Part shown: in pieces, positions 40,862 to 47,670 of the stretch | How the letters are laid out: every line of letters begins with the position of its first letter | Numbering within the stretch: position 1 is the stretch's first letter | From: an uncultured Elusimicrobium sp. | GTDB taxonomy: Bacteria > Elusimicrobiota > Elusimicrobia > Elusimicrobiales > Elusimicrobiaceae | DNA length: 47,670 bases | Reading direction: 5' to 3' | Assembly: GCA_937891135.1 (NCBI GenBank) | Contig: CALAFB010000026.1 | Coordinates: forward strand, 1-47,670 | Notes under the pieces: generated by a model | Told to the model about the DNA's origin: nothing | Databases searched by the model: none | What the model saw: only the letters and a program-made list of their open reading frames with translations | Position numbers and translations under genes: made by a program

Positions 40862-40885
40862 AAATAGGACTTTTGGAGCCAATTT

Positions 40886-41482
40886 ATGAAGAAACTAATG
40901 GTGTTGTTAAGTGTGTTTACGGCGGCCTGCGCGGGGCTTGCCACGTCCAGCGAGTATATTGCCCGCGGCAACGGATATATCAAAGACGGCCGCCCGGAAG
41001 CCGCCATTAACGCCTATAATAAAGCGGTGGAACTTAATCCCAAGAATTTGGATATTTACGAAGCACGCGCAGCGGCTTACTTTTATAATGGCCAGTATGA
41101 ACTAGCCACCCGGGATTTTGAGCGTGTGTTAAAAGAAGACCCGTACCGTTTGCCGGTGTATACGGCCTATGCCAGTACATTGGCTGCCCAGGGATATTTT
41201 GAAAGTGCGTTGGAAATTTTAAACCATGCCGTGCGTTTACGCCCGGATAGTGCGGAAACTTATTTTGCCCGTGCCGGTGTATTGTTTATGCTGGGCCGTT
41301 ATGACCAGGCCGTGGCAGATTACACACGTACGTTAGAAATTCACCTGAGCGCAGACGTATTAAATGCCCGCGGGATAGCGTACCAACAATGGGGCCAGGC
41401 CGCCCAAGCCAAGCAGGATTTTGAAGCGGCTAAAAATCCGCACATTCCGCAGCATCTTAACGATTATGCAGCCCTCAAGTAA
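40886..41482 (+). CDS. Exported TPR protein (site F)
   Basis: A 198-residue protein with a signal region (KKLMVLLSVFTAACAG) that could be a lipoprotein signal, though the residue at -3 of the Cys is Thr, which is unusual. Then TPR units: AINAYNKAVELNPKNLDIYE, ATRDFERVLKEDPYRLPVYT, ALEILNHAVRLRPDSAETYF, AVADYTRTLEIHLSADVLNA. TPR domains bind other proteins; the partner is not evident. A TTGGAG site precedes the ATG. It shares site F with the other exported genes of the group. Confidence 0.85.
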   Translation: MKKLMVLLSVFTAACAGLATSSEYIARGNGYIKDGRPEAAINAYNKAVELNPKNLDIYEARAAAYFYNGQYELATRDFERVLKEDPYRLPVYTAYASTLAAQGYFESALEILNHAVRLRPDSAETYFARAGVLFMLGRYDQAVADYTRTLEIHLSADVLNARGIAYQQWGQAAQAKQDFEAAKNPHIPQHLNDYAALK

Positions 41483-41490
41483 TAAAAAAG

Positions 41491-41519
41491 TTGCAGGGGC
41501 GGATAAATTTTGTTATAAT
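41491..41519 (+). promoter_or_regulatory. tRNA promoter
   Basis: TTGCAG (41491-41496), 17-base spacer, TATAAT (41514-41519), 17 bases before the mature tRNA. Confidence 0.8.
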
Positions 41520-41536
41520 AAAAGAGTACCCTTTAC

Positions 41537-41610
41537 GTCACCGTAGCTCAGCTGGTTAGAGCGATTCTCTCATAAGGAATAGGTCGGTGGTTCGAGCCCA
41601 CCCGGTGACA
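41537..41610 (+). tRNA. tRNA with CAT anticodon (elongator Met or Ile2)
   Basis: Acceptor GTCACCG pairs with CGGTGAC; D arm GCTCAGCTGGTTAGAGC; anticodon loop CTCATAA; T arm GGTGGTTCGAGCCCACC. G1-C72 is paired, so it is not the initiator. Elongator Met and lysidine-modified Ile2 cannot be told apart with certainty by eye. CCA not encoded. Confidence 0.92.
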
Positions 41611-41622
41611 TTTTTGAAATTT

Positions 41623-41649
41623 CCCCGGCATCTTAGGTGCCGGGGTTTT
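41623..41649 (+). terminator. tRNA terminator
   Basis: CCCCGGCA (41623-41630) pairs with TGCCGGGG (41638-41645), then TTTT. Confidence 0.9.
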
Positions 41650-41654
41650 CGTAT

Positions 41655-41683
41655 ATAAAAACCTCCGGGCGGGCCGGAGGTTT
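41655..41683 (-). terminator. Terminator of the membrane-protein gene
   Basis: ACCTCCGG (41661-41668) pairs with CCGGAGGT (41674-41681); on the minus strand five T follow. Confidence 0.88.
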
Positions 41684-41706
41684 ACACGAAAGCGGATTTC
41701 AACAAA

Positions 41707-43140
41707 TTAGTTTTTGGGCTGTTTGGCAAAGTATTTCCAAAAACGGTTCCCGGCGGTATAGCCAAAGAAATTATCAAAGGATAAGTCCGGGTCTATTTTG
41801 GTATACCCCAGCCGGGTCATATAAATGGTGCGGGCAAATTCGTGCAGCGGGGTCAAGGCCCCCAGGGCCAAGCATACCAGTAATAGCACGCACGCAAACC
41901 GGTGCACGCGCCGCCAAGTTTTATTTTCAAGGGTTTTTACGATGAACAAAAACAGTAATACAAGTGCCGGAACGGTGGCGCGCATACAAAAGTCCGGCCC
42001 GTGCCCTACTTGAATAAACGGATATATTAAAAAGCACGCCGTACATAAATAATACAGGACGTTTCTTTGATTGTTTTGCCAAAGTAGCAGCAAGTAAAAG
42101 CCCACTTCGGGCAGGAAGAAAAAGATAAACCAATGTAATACAGAAACGTGGACAGATACCGGGTTGGCGGGGGTAGCCGCGCCGGATGAATTGCGGGCCA
42201 GATAGGTAAACGTAACCAGTACCACTACCAAGGCCCCGGCGATATTTTGAAACGTAAACGAACGCAGGACGGTTTCTTTGAGGTGGGATAATGCCGTACG
42301 TACGTATTTGTAGGTTTGCCCGTTCTTAAAATACCAATATACGAGGAACGGAAGCAACCCCATCGCGGGCAGCGTGCTGTTTAAAAACAAACACGCATAC
42401 AAAAATGCCATATTTTTATTGTTTTTTTCGTGATACAAAATCATCACGCCCACCCACGCCGGCAGGGCCTGGTTAAATACCCAAAACAGCTGCGTGGTAA
42501 AGCTGGAAAATTGCGCGTGCGGATACCACCATTCCAGGTGCGAAATCGGGTTTTTTACCAAGCCGGTAAATCCCATAGCCAAGCAGCCCAACACGTCCAA
42601 CCCGCTAAAAAAGATGAATAATAAAACCGGCCAATATGTTTTGCGTTTAAGTGCAGCCAAAAGTAAATAGAAAAACAAAAACACGCCCAGGCTGGCCCAC
42701 GCCACTTGGGCATAATAGCCCAGCTGCACGCTATGAAAGAGTTTGCCCACCACGGCAGGGGGCAGCCAAAAGCCGATGTAATACGTTAAAAGTGCGGGCG
42801 GTTCAGCCAGGCGTACCGGCCACGGGGCCTGTACAAGAATTTCAAAAATGGGGTTGCGGCAGTTATGGTCTGAGTTTTGAAATACCAAGGCCCCAATGCC
42901 GGAGAGATACACCCATACGAGTCCCAATAAAAACACAAAAAATAACAAGCGTTTTTCATCTCCGTTTTGCGGGACCCATAACCGGGGTGCATGTTGGCAG
43001 GCCCGGTAAAAACTAAGTAGCACTACCAGTCCGCCTATAAAGGCCGTGGGGCCGTTACACCAACCGACGATAAAAATAAATACCGGCAGTACAATATACA
43101 AGTACGCCAAACGCACCAGCCACGCGGATGTTTTTTGCAT
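41707..43140 (-). CDS. Polytopic membrane protein, possibly GT-C type
   Basis: A 477-residue inner-membrane protein with about 11-12 hydrophobic helices (for example FIGGLVVLLSFY, LLFFVFLLGLVWVYL, FLFFYLLLAALK, FLFIVKTLE). A large loop with FQNSDHNCRNPIFEIL after helix 3 and WWYPHAQFSSFTTQLFWVFN in the middle are notable. Layout recalls GT-C-fold lipid-linked glycosyltransferases, but I see no DxD or DE signature that would prove it. It ends with a soluble tail (GYTKIDPDLSFDNFFG). Transcribed alone; the start region has AAGGA and a weak -10. Confidence 0.65.
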   Translation of the reverse strand: MQKTSAWLVRLAYLYIVLPVFIFIVGWCNGPTAFIGGLVVLLSFYRACQHAPRLWVPQNGDEKRLLFFVFLLGLVWVYLSGIGALVFQNSDHNCRNPIFEILVQAPWPVRLAEPPALLTYYIGFWLPPAVVGKLFHSVQLGYYAQVAWASLGVFLFFYLLLAALKRKTYWPVLLFIFFSGLDVLGCLAMGFTGLVKNPISHLEWWYPHAQFSSFTTQLFWVFNQALPAWVGVMILYHEKNNKNMAFLYACLFLNSTLPAMGLLPFLVYWYFKNGQTYKYVRTALSHLKETVLRSFTFQNIAGALVVVLVTFTYLARNSSGAATPANPVSVHVSVLHWFIFFFLPEVGFYLLLLWQNNQRNVLYYLCTACFLIYPFIQVGHGPDFCMRATVPALVLLFLFIVKTLENKTWRRVHRFACVLLLVCLALGALTPLHEFARTIYMTRLGYTKIDPDLSFDNFFGYTAGNRFWKYFAKQPKN

Positions 43141-43221
43141 AAATATAAAATCCTTACTAAGTAAAATAGATGCTACATTATATCATTTTTGAGAGGGGGG
43201 AAATGGTCCGGTTTATTTGGG

Positions 43222-43281
43222 GGCCGTTGTGGTGGGAGGTTTACAAATTTCCGTGCAAAAAATCTAAAAATGTACTATGAT
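43222..43281 (+). promoter_or_regulatory. Upstream block shared with pilin repeats and -10 of the YAPA gene
   Basis: GGCCGTTGTGGTGGG (43222-43236) is also found at the start of the pilin upstream repeats (37080 and 47574). A TATGAT (43276-43281) is the possible -10 for the ATG at 43300. Meaning of the shared 15 bases is unknown. Confidence 0.4.
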
Positions 43282-43299
43282 AGAATTACAGCGTGTTTT

Positions 43300-44220
43300 A
43301 TGAAACAAACGATTCTTCTATTTTTATTAGTATGCGCCGTCGGTGCGAGCGCGCAATCCACGTGTGAAACGCGGGTGGATGCCCATCAAAAAGCAACCAC
43401 CAACCAGCGTGTGAATTATTGTCTGTATCCGGGCTACGGGGCGGCAGATACCCATGGCCCGCAGCTGATTTATTCTTCTATGGGTTATTATAATCCGGGT
43501 ACGCCGGCGGCTGCTGCGCCGCAGCGGGTAACCGCCCGGCAAAATGTGTTTGATGATGCCGATATTGAAGTAACCCACAGTTTTGTGCAAACACGCCAAT
43601 TCCCCAAATTTACAGACGGCCGCGTCAGCGAACAATATAAGCGTGAATACCAAGAGGCCCTATTGTCCGGGCCGGAACTTGCACGCGAAGCCGTCAGTTT
43701 AACCGACTGTGAACCGCAGGAAGATGTTTCGTTTGTATCGGTGCAGGAAGGGACTTCTGAGGTAAAATCCCGCCAGAAGAAACCGGGCCGCCGCTGGATA
43801 CAAAAACCCGCCGCACAGACGGAACAAAATGCGCCTGCTAATTTACCGTTAGATACGGTGGAAGAAATTGCTTCCACGGCGAGTAGTTACACGTATGAGG
43901 AATCTTCATACGCGCCGGCTGCCCAAGATGCATACGCGCCGGCAACGGCTGCGGATACGCCTGTGACAACCGAGGCTTACGCCCCGGCCGCCGGTAATTC
44001 CCCGGCCACCGGTAATGCCCCCGCCGCTACAGAAATTTCCGCCCCGGCAGGCATTGCGGATGAACCCGTGGGGGAAGGCCAAGATATTGATGCGGCGGCG
44101 TATTCGTATGCGCCGGCTGCAGCCGTGAATGAAACCGCTGCGCCAGCGCAAGCAGCTGCGGCAACGAATGAAACGGAAATTCCGGCGGGCGAGTATTCCT
44201 ACGCGCCGGCTACTAAGTAG
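43300..44220 (+). CDS. Exported protein with YAPA repeats
   Basis: A 306-residue protein with a signal peptide (KQTILLFLLVCAVGASAQ). The first 130 mature residues contain short conserved-looking blocks (NYCLYPGYGAADTHGP, YYNPGTPAAAAPQRV) and three Cys. The C-terminal half is low-complexity Ala/Pro/Thr with the motif YAPA repeated (SSYAPAAQDAYAPA, EAYAPAAGNS, YSYAPAAAV, YSYAPATK). This looks like a surface-exposed or wall-spanning tail. No domain known. ATG 43300 gives the signal peptide and has no strong ribosome site. Ten bases upstream of the next gene, so probably co-transcribed. Confidence 0.75.
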   Translation: MKQTILLFLLVCAVGASAQSTCETRVDAHQKATTNQRVNYCLYPGYGAADTHGPQLIYSSMGYYNPGTPAAAAPQRVTARQNVFDDADIEVTHSFVQTRQFPKFTDGRVSEQYKREYQEALLSGPELAREAVSLTDCEPQEDVSFVSVQEGTSEVKSRQKKPGRRWIQKPAAQTEQNAPANLPLDTVEEIASTASSYTYEESSYAPAAQDAYAPATAADTPVTTEAYAPAAGNSPATGNAPAATEISAPAGIADEPVGEGQDIDAAAYSYAPAAAVNETAAPAQAAAATNETEIPAGEYSYAPATK

Positions 44221-44229
44221 AGGAAATTT

Positions 44230-44502
44230 ATGAAAAAACTAGCACTATATTTTAAATTACCGTACCAGGAAAAAGGATTTATCAAAGCCACGTTGGATTT
44301 TATCTTGCGTGCGGCCACGGTGTTTGTGTGGGTATGGCTGGCCCGGGTACTGTTTGCGTTATTTTTTGATGCGTTATTACATCACTATGACCCCGTGCAA
44401 AAAGTATGGTGGGGGGCGTATGGGTTTGTGGTGTTGTTTGGGTTTTCGTGGATTACGTACTTAATTTTATTCGTGCGGGATTACTACCAACCCGAAGAAT
44501 AA
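44230..44502 (+). CDS. Small two-helix membrane protein
   Basis: A 90-residue protein: amphipathic start (KKLALYFKLPYQEKGFIK), helix VFVWVWLARVLFALFF, short polar loop HHYDPVQKVWWG, helix YGFVVLFGFSWITYLILFV and a short charged tail. No named family. A GAGGAAA site lies right after the stop of the YAPA gene, so the two are translated from one message. The pair may form a membrane-linked surface component, but this is inference from context. Confidence 0.65.
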   Translation: MKKLALYFKLPYQEKGFIKATLDFILRAATVFVWVWLARVLFALFFDALLHHYDPVQKVWWGAYGFVVLFGFSWITYLILFVRDYYQPEE

Positions 44503-44526
44503 AGCGATATTTTAATTGAATAGACA

Positions 44527-44553
44527 ATGCCCCTGGTATATAGTCAGGGGCAT
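44527..44553. terminator. Hairpin between convergent genes
   Basis: TGCCCCTG (44528-44535) pairs with CAGGGGCA (44545-44552). No long T run on either strand, but it is placed between converging operons. Confidence 0.65.
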
Positions 44554-44593
44554 ATTATTTCAACAGCAACTGCAATCACTTGAAACAGAGAGA

Positions 44594-45487
44594 TTAAATA
44601 GCGTTACTATTTGCCAAAATTTGACGGGCGGCTTGTTTATCAAGGGCCAGTTGGTTTTTTAAAGCGTCTAAGCCGTCAAACTTTGTTTCGCTGCGTAGTT
44701 TCTCGTAGAACCACACGGTAATGTTACGCCCGTAAATACTTTGTTTGAAATCAAAAATGTGCACTTCCACCAGCGGCAACACCGTATGCAGCGTGTTGAC
44801 CGTTGGCCGGAAACCAATGTTACAAAAACCGTCATAATAGCGTGTGCCTACGCGCACTTTTACCGCAAATACGCCTAGGGGCAAAATTTTGTAAATCCCG
44901 GTATCTAAATTAGCCGTCGGGTAGCCCAACTTGCGGCCCAATTTATGCCCGGTAATCACGCGCCCGGTCAGTTCGTACGGGCGGCCTAAGAGGGCGTTTG
45001 CGCGCGGGACATCCCCTTGTGCTAAAATTTTGCGAATCAGCGACGAAGAAATTTTCTCGTGCCCGTCTTTATAAAACGCAACGACTTCAAACGGAATGTT
45101 TTTGGCGGCGCACGCTTCGCGTAGGAACACGGCGGAACCGGCGCGGTTTTTACCAAATGCAAAATCCGCACCGACCAGTAACCCGCCCATATCAAATTGG
45201 TGCAGTAACCGGTTAAAAAATTGGTGGGGGGAGAGGGAACGCACATGTTGAAAATCCAACATTTCAGCACGCATCCCCAATTTTTTAAGGACGGATTTTT
45301 TTTCAGCAGGCAGCGTCAGCACGCTCATTTCCGGCTGGGTACTTAGTAACGTCTTAGGCGGCAGCGGGAAGTATAATACGCGCGCGCGCTGGCGGTGGCG
45401 GGCGGCCTGCATTTCCAACGTATTAAACAAATGTTGGTGCCCGGTGTGTACGCCGTCAAACGTGCCAATCGTTAAAAACTGTTTCAT
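44594..45487 (-). CDS. ribF: Bifunctional riboflavin kinase / FAD synthetase
   Basis: Makes FMN then FAD from riboflavin and ATP. 297 residues, normal length. The N-terminal adenylyltransferase part has LTIGTFDGVHTGHQHLFN, GADFAFGKNRAG and ISSSLIRKIL; the C-terminal kinase part has LTGRVITGHKLGRKLGYPTANL and the late LPLVEVHIFDF. Translation start overlaps the truB stop by ATGA. It is the last gene of the rbfA-nrnA-truB-ribF operon. Confidence 0.96.
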   Translation of the reverse strand: MKQFLTIGTFDGVHTGHQHLFNTLEMQAARHRQRARVLYFPLPPKTLLSTQPEMSVLTLPAEKKSVLKKLGMRAEMLDFQHVRSLSPHQFFNRLLHQFDMGGLLVGADFAFGKNRAGSAVFLREACAAKNIPFEVVAFYKDGHEKISSSLIRKILAQGDVPRANALLGRPYELTGRVITGHKLGRKLGYPTANLDTGIYKILPLGVFAVKVRVGTRYYDGFCNIGFRPTVNTLHTVLPLVEVHIFDFKQSIYGRNITVWFYEKLRSETKFDGLDALKNQLALDKQAARQILANSNAI

Positions 45488-46191
45488 AGCGGTTGTACCT
45501 GCTTATACAGTATATCAGTTGGGCAGTTTTTGAGCAAATTGCCGTCAAAGGCGTGTGCTACGCGGTAAGGGCCGATAGCCACGCGGCGTAGCGCACTTAA
45601 ATGGCCTACGGTACCCAGTTGGCGCGCCAACATATACCCAAGTGCCCGCACATACGTGCCGCTGGTGCCGGTAAGCGTAAAGGTAATTTCGTCGGGGGCG
45701 CGCAAGCAGACGTCCGCCCACGAAACGGTTACCTCATTAAACCGCGGGGCCAGTTCCACGCCTTTGCGGGCGAGGTCGTACATTTTTTCGCCTTTGATTT
45801 TTTTGGCACTAAACGGTGGGATTTGTTGCTTGACGGTGCCGGATAGGGTTTGAATGTGTGCCTGTAATTGTGCGCCGGAAATTTCCGGCACCGGGGCCGT
45901 GTGGATTACTTCGCCGTATTTATCCCAGGTGTCGGTTTCTAGGCCTAGTTTTAAGACGGCCTGATAGGTTTTGGATAAGTTTAAAAATGCGGGTTGGCGT
46001 TTGGTGGCTTCGCGCCCAATAAGTAAAATAAGCAGGCCGGTAGCCATAGGGTCTAACGTGCCGCTGTGGCCGATTTTTTTCGTACGCAAAATACGGCGCG
46101 TAATGGCAATAATATCGTGCGAAGAAAAATCCGCCGGTTTGTCTATAAGTAGTAGCCCGCTTGCGGACGGATTAACGGGGCGTAAGGGCAT
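45484..46191 (-). CDS. truB: tRNA pseudouridine 55 synthase
   Basis: Converts U55 to pseudouridine in the T loop of tRNAs. The protein shows SGLLLIDKPADFSSHDIIAI, GHSGTLDPMATGLL with the catalytic Asp47, KTYQAVLKLG, QIPPFSAKKIKGEKMYDLAR, and GTYVRALGYMLARQLGTVGHLSALRR. At about 235 residues it lacks the C-terminal extension or PUA-like part of longer TruB. I start at the ATG 46189-46191, just before the conserved block; it overlaps the nrnA end by about 20 bases. Confidence 0.95.
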   Translation of the reverse strand: MPLRPVNPSASGLLLIDKPADFSSHDIIAITRRILRTKKIGHSGTLDPMATGLLILLIGREATKRQPAFLNLSKTYQAVLKLGLETDTWDKYGEVIHTAPVPEISGAQLQAHIQTLSGTVKQQIPPFSAKKIKGEKMYDLARKGVELAPRFNEVTVSWADVCLRAPDEITFTLTGTSGTYVRALGYMLARQLGTVGHLSALRRVAIGPYRVAHAFDGNLLKNCPTDILYKQVQPL

Positions 46192-47161
46192 ATTGTACCA
46201 CGCGGGCCAGGGCATCGGCAGCCTGTTGAAGGGTTTGCCCGGCCAGTTTACAGCCGGCAGCCCGGGCGTGCCCGCCGCCGCCAAACTGTTTCGCAATTTG
46301 GCTTACGTCCACCGCGCCGCGGGAGCGTAAATTAACGGAAATGTGCGCGGGTTCTTCTTTAAGTAGTGCCGATACTTCCACGCCGGGAATCATGGTCGGC
46401 TGGCTGACAATGCCTTGCGCTTGGGCGGGTTGGGCGGCAAATGCTTCAAAATCTTGTTTAGTAAGTAAAATTTCGCTGTAGCGGTTGTCAAACTTGAGCT
46501 GCATTTTTTCAAGTGCGCGCCCTAACAGTTTTAGTTCGGCATACGGTTTCGTAAAATAAATATGGTCATTGACGGTATTGACATCGGCCCCCAGGGCGGC
46601 CAGGGCTGCGGCTACGCGCAGGGCCTCGGGCGTGGTATTGGTATGCACAAACCGCCCGGTATCGGTGGCTACGCCGGTATAGAGGCAGGTGGCTTCGTCG
46701 GGCGTGGGTAAAAATTCGCCGTCCGATTCTTCAAACAGTTGGAAAATAATTTCCGCCGTGCTGGACGCTTGGGTGTCTATATAATTGACGTGGCCGTACG
46801 GGTCGCTCACGGCGTGGTGGTCAATGTGTACAACCCTTTGTGCGGCTTGCAAGAAGGCGTCCAAATCCCCGCCGCGTTTTTTATCCGAACATTCCAACAT
46901 CACAACGGTATCAAAAGTTTGCCCGGCGGGCAGTTGGGCGACGTGTAAGTCCGTCATGCCGGGTAAAAATTGTAAATCCGCCCCCACGCTGGGAGCCGCA
47001 TACGCATACGCGGTTTTGCCCATACGTTTTAAGAGCGAACACACCGCGAGTGTGCTGCCTACAGAATCGCCGTCCGGGTTCAAATGCCCGGCGACAAAAA
47101 AGCGGTTCCCTTGGTGCAGGGCTTGCCACACAGCGTGCAAGCCGTTTACATCAATGGGCAT
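46172..47161 (-). CDS. nrnA: DHH-family phosphoesterase (NrnA/oligoribonuclease type)
   Basis: Degrades short oligoribonucleotides and/or pAp. 329 residues: FVAGHLNPDGDSVGSTLA (first metal motif), VHIDHHAVSDP (DHH), TGVATDTGRFVHTNTTPEAL, and DHHA1-type GGGGHARAAGCKL at the end. The ATG at 47159-47161 follows AAGGA and is preferred to an in-frame TTG 18 bases up. It overlaps the rbfA 3' end by 11 bases. Known partner of rbfA and truB in many genomes. Confidence 0.93.
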   Translation of the reverse strand: MPIDVNGLHAVWQALHQGNRFFVAGHLNPDGDSVGSTLAVCSLLKRMGKTAYAYAAPSVGADLQFLPGMTDLHVAQLPAGQTFDTVVMLECSDKKRGGDLDAFLQAAQRVVHIDHHAVSDPYGHVNYIDTQASSTAEIIFQLFEESDGEFLPTPDEATCLYTGVATDTGRFVHTNTTPEALRVAAALAALGADVNTVNDHIYFTKPYAELKLLGRALEKMQLKFDNRYSEILLTKQDFEAFAAQPAQAQGIVSQPTMIPGVEVSALLKEEPAHISVNLRSRGAVDVSQIAKQFGGGGHARAAGCKLAGQTLQQAADALARVVQYALTPR

Positions 47162-47510
47162 CCTTTTTTTCCTTATCAATGAGTTGAAAGATAGACTCTA
47201 CCCGCGCGGTTTTTTCGGGCGTGTCGTCGTATTCAAACGTGAAGGACGGAATGCGTTTTAAATGCAAGCGGCCGCGCAAGTGCGCGCCGATTTCTTTACG
47301 CAGTAGGGCCAGGGCCTCTTGCGTTTTTTTGCGGTCTTCCGGCCCGCCAAAGACGGAGAAATAGACTTTTGCCGTCGTTAAGTCTTTCCCTACGCGAACG
47401 GCAGTAATGGTAACAATGCCGCCTAAGTTGCCGTTGGCGGTCATGCGGGTAATGAGGGTATTGATTTCCTCTAAAAACAGGGCTTCTAAGCGTTTAATGC
47501 GGTCAATCAT
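47151..47510 (-). CDS. rbfA: 30S ribosome-binding factor A
   Basis: Helps 16S rRNA maturation and 30S assembly. 119 residues with the KH-like fold: RIKRLEALFLEEINTLITRM, VTITAVRVGKDLTTAKVYFS, ALALLRKEIGAHLRGRLHLK and RIPSFTFEYDDTPEKTARVE. First gene of the operon. The ATG has no ribosome site; TGCTATAAT ends six bases upstream, so the whole operon should start with a leaderless message. Confidence 0.95.
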   Translation of the reverse strand: MIDRIKRLEALFLEEINTLITRMTANGNLGGIVTITAVRVGKDLTTAKVYFSVFGGPEDRKKTQEALALLRKEIGAHLRGRLHLKRIPSFTFEYDDTPEKTARVESIFQLIDKEKKDAH

Positions 47511-47516
47511 ACTTAT

Positions 47517-47522
47517 ATTATA
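47517..47522 (-). promoter_or_regulatory. Extended -10 box of the rbfA operon, leaderless spacing
   Basis: TGCTATAAT on the minus strand, six bases before the rbfA ATG; the same layout as at clpP and the GT2 gene. Confidence 0.65.
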
Positions 47523-47573
47523 GCATTTTAGCGGGTGTTGTAGGGAGGCGTGCAGGGGATTTTCTTATTTTTT

Positions 47574-47670
47574 GGCCGTTGTGGTTGGCTGTTCATTTTT
47601 TAATGCTTGACGCGTTTTTTTTTTTTGGTAGATTTTGATGATAGCAGCCGTATAAATGGGGGGAGATACC
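47574..47670 (+). repeat. Pilin upstream repeat, copy 2 (T12), running off the end
   Basis: Nearly identical to 37078-37172: two base differences near the start and T12 in place of T11 (47605-47616). The window ends inside the repeat, at the same GGGGGGAGATACC, so another pilin gene most likely follows just outside. Confidence 0.85.

Overview
The window reads as a chromosomal segment of a Gram-negative, gut-type Elusimicrobiota bacterium (Elusimicrobium / Avelusimicrobium-like). This assignment is inference. It rests on pilin genes with the GFTLIELLVV start, many short lineage-specific secreted proteins, two outer-membrane beta-barrels, two-subunit glycyl-tRNA synthetase, and housekeeping genes scattered in short operons between repeat-rich spacers. 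No phage module, plasmid, CRISPR array, IS element or rRNA is seen.

Layout. 1-1.75 kb: a cut-off FKBP isomerase and GMP reductase. 1.9-4.2 kb: three overlapping or tightly spaced pilin-like genes plus a secreted partner. 4.3-9.6 kb: trxB-maf-DUF4321, an MFS transporter, and a DUF885 protein with a broken metal site. 9.9-12.9 kb: a frameshifted sugar epimerase, a CDF metal transporter and an MBL-fold hydrolase. 13.2-14.7 kb: tRNA-Lys, tRNA-Leu and trigger factor. 15-21 kb: a secreted protein interrupted at a G8 tract, then a 1466-residue secreted protein. 21.2-26.7 kb: beta-barrel, DUF167, yggS, a TPR-SpoIID protein and lipA. 27.2-28.1 kb: a small lipoprotein and a strongly promoted non-coding RNA of about 350 nt. 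28.1-35.3 kb: secreted protein, glyS-glyQ, an orphan phage-type replication-like gene, a second beta-barrel, and glnA. 35.3-37 kb: three small secreted proteins. 37.2-37.7 kb: a wrecked pilin gene. 37.8-40.7 kb: clpP and a GT2 / deacetylase / pseudo-deacetylase operon. 40.9-44.5 kb: TPR protein, CAT-anticodon tRNA, a polytopic membrane protein, a YAPA-repeat protein and a small membrane protein. 44.6-47.5 kb: rbfA-nrnA-truB-ribF, the translation / RNA-processing operon.

Patterns across genes. (1) Seven genes (MFS, lipA, a lipoprotein, a secreted protein, clpP, GT2, rbfA) have a -10 hexamer exactly six bases before ATG, the arrangement expected of leaderless mRNAs; other genes carry AAGGAG-type sites. 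(2) Six genes for exported proteins of unknown function have a related GGTCTTTGGACCTA / TAGGCCCTTTGG element just upstream of the promoter, a candidate undescribed regulon. (3) Homopolymers sit where slippage would matter: T13 in a promoter spacer, T11 versus T12 in two copies of a pilin upstream region, G8 at a frameshift, and C8 just before a deacetylase active site. (4) Intergenic DNA is filled with short hairpin repeats whose arms vary in a compensatory way; one cluster has entered a pilin leader in frame. The window ends inside a copy of the pilin upstream repeat, so the piece was probably broken there by repeat content.
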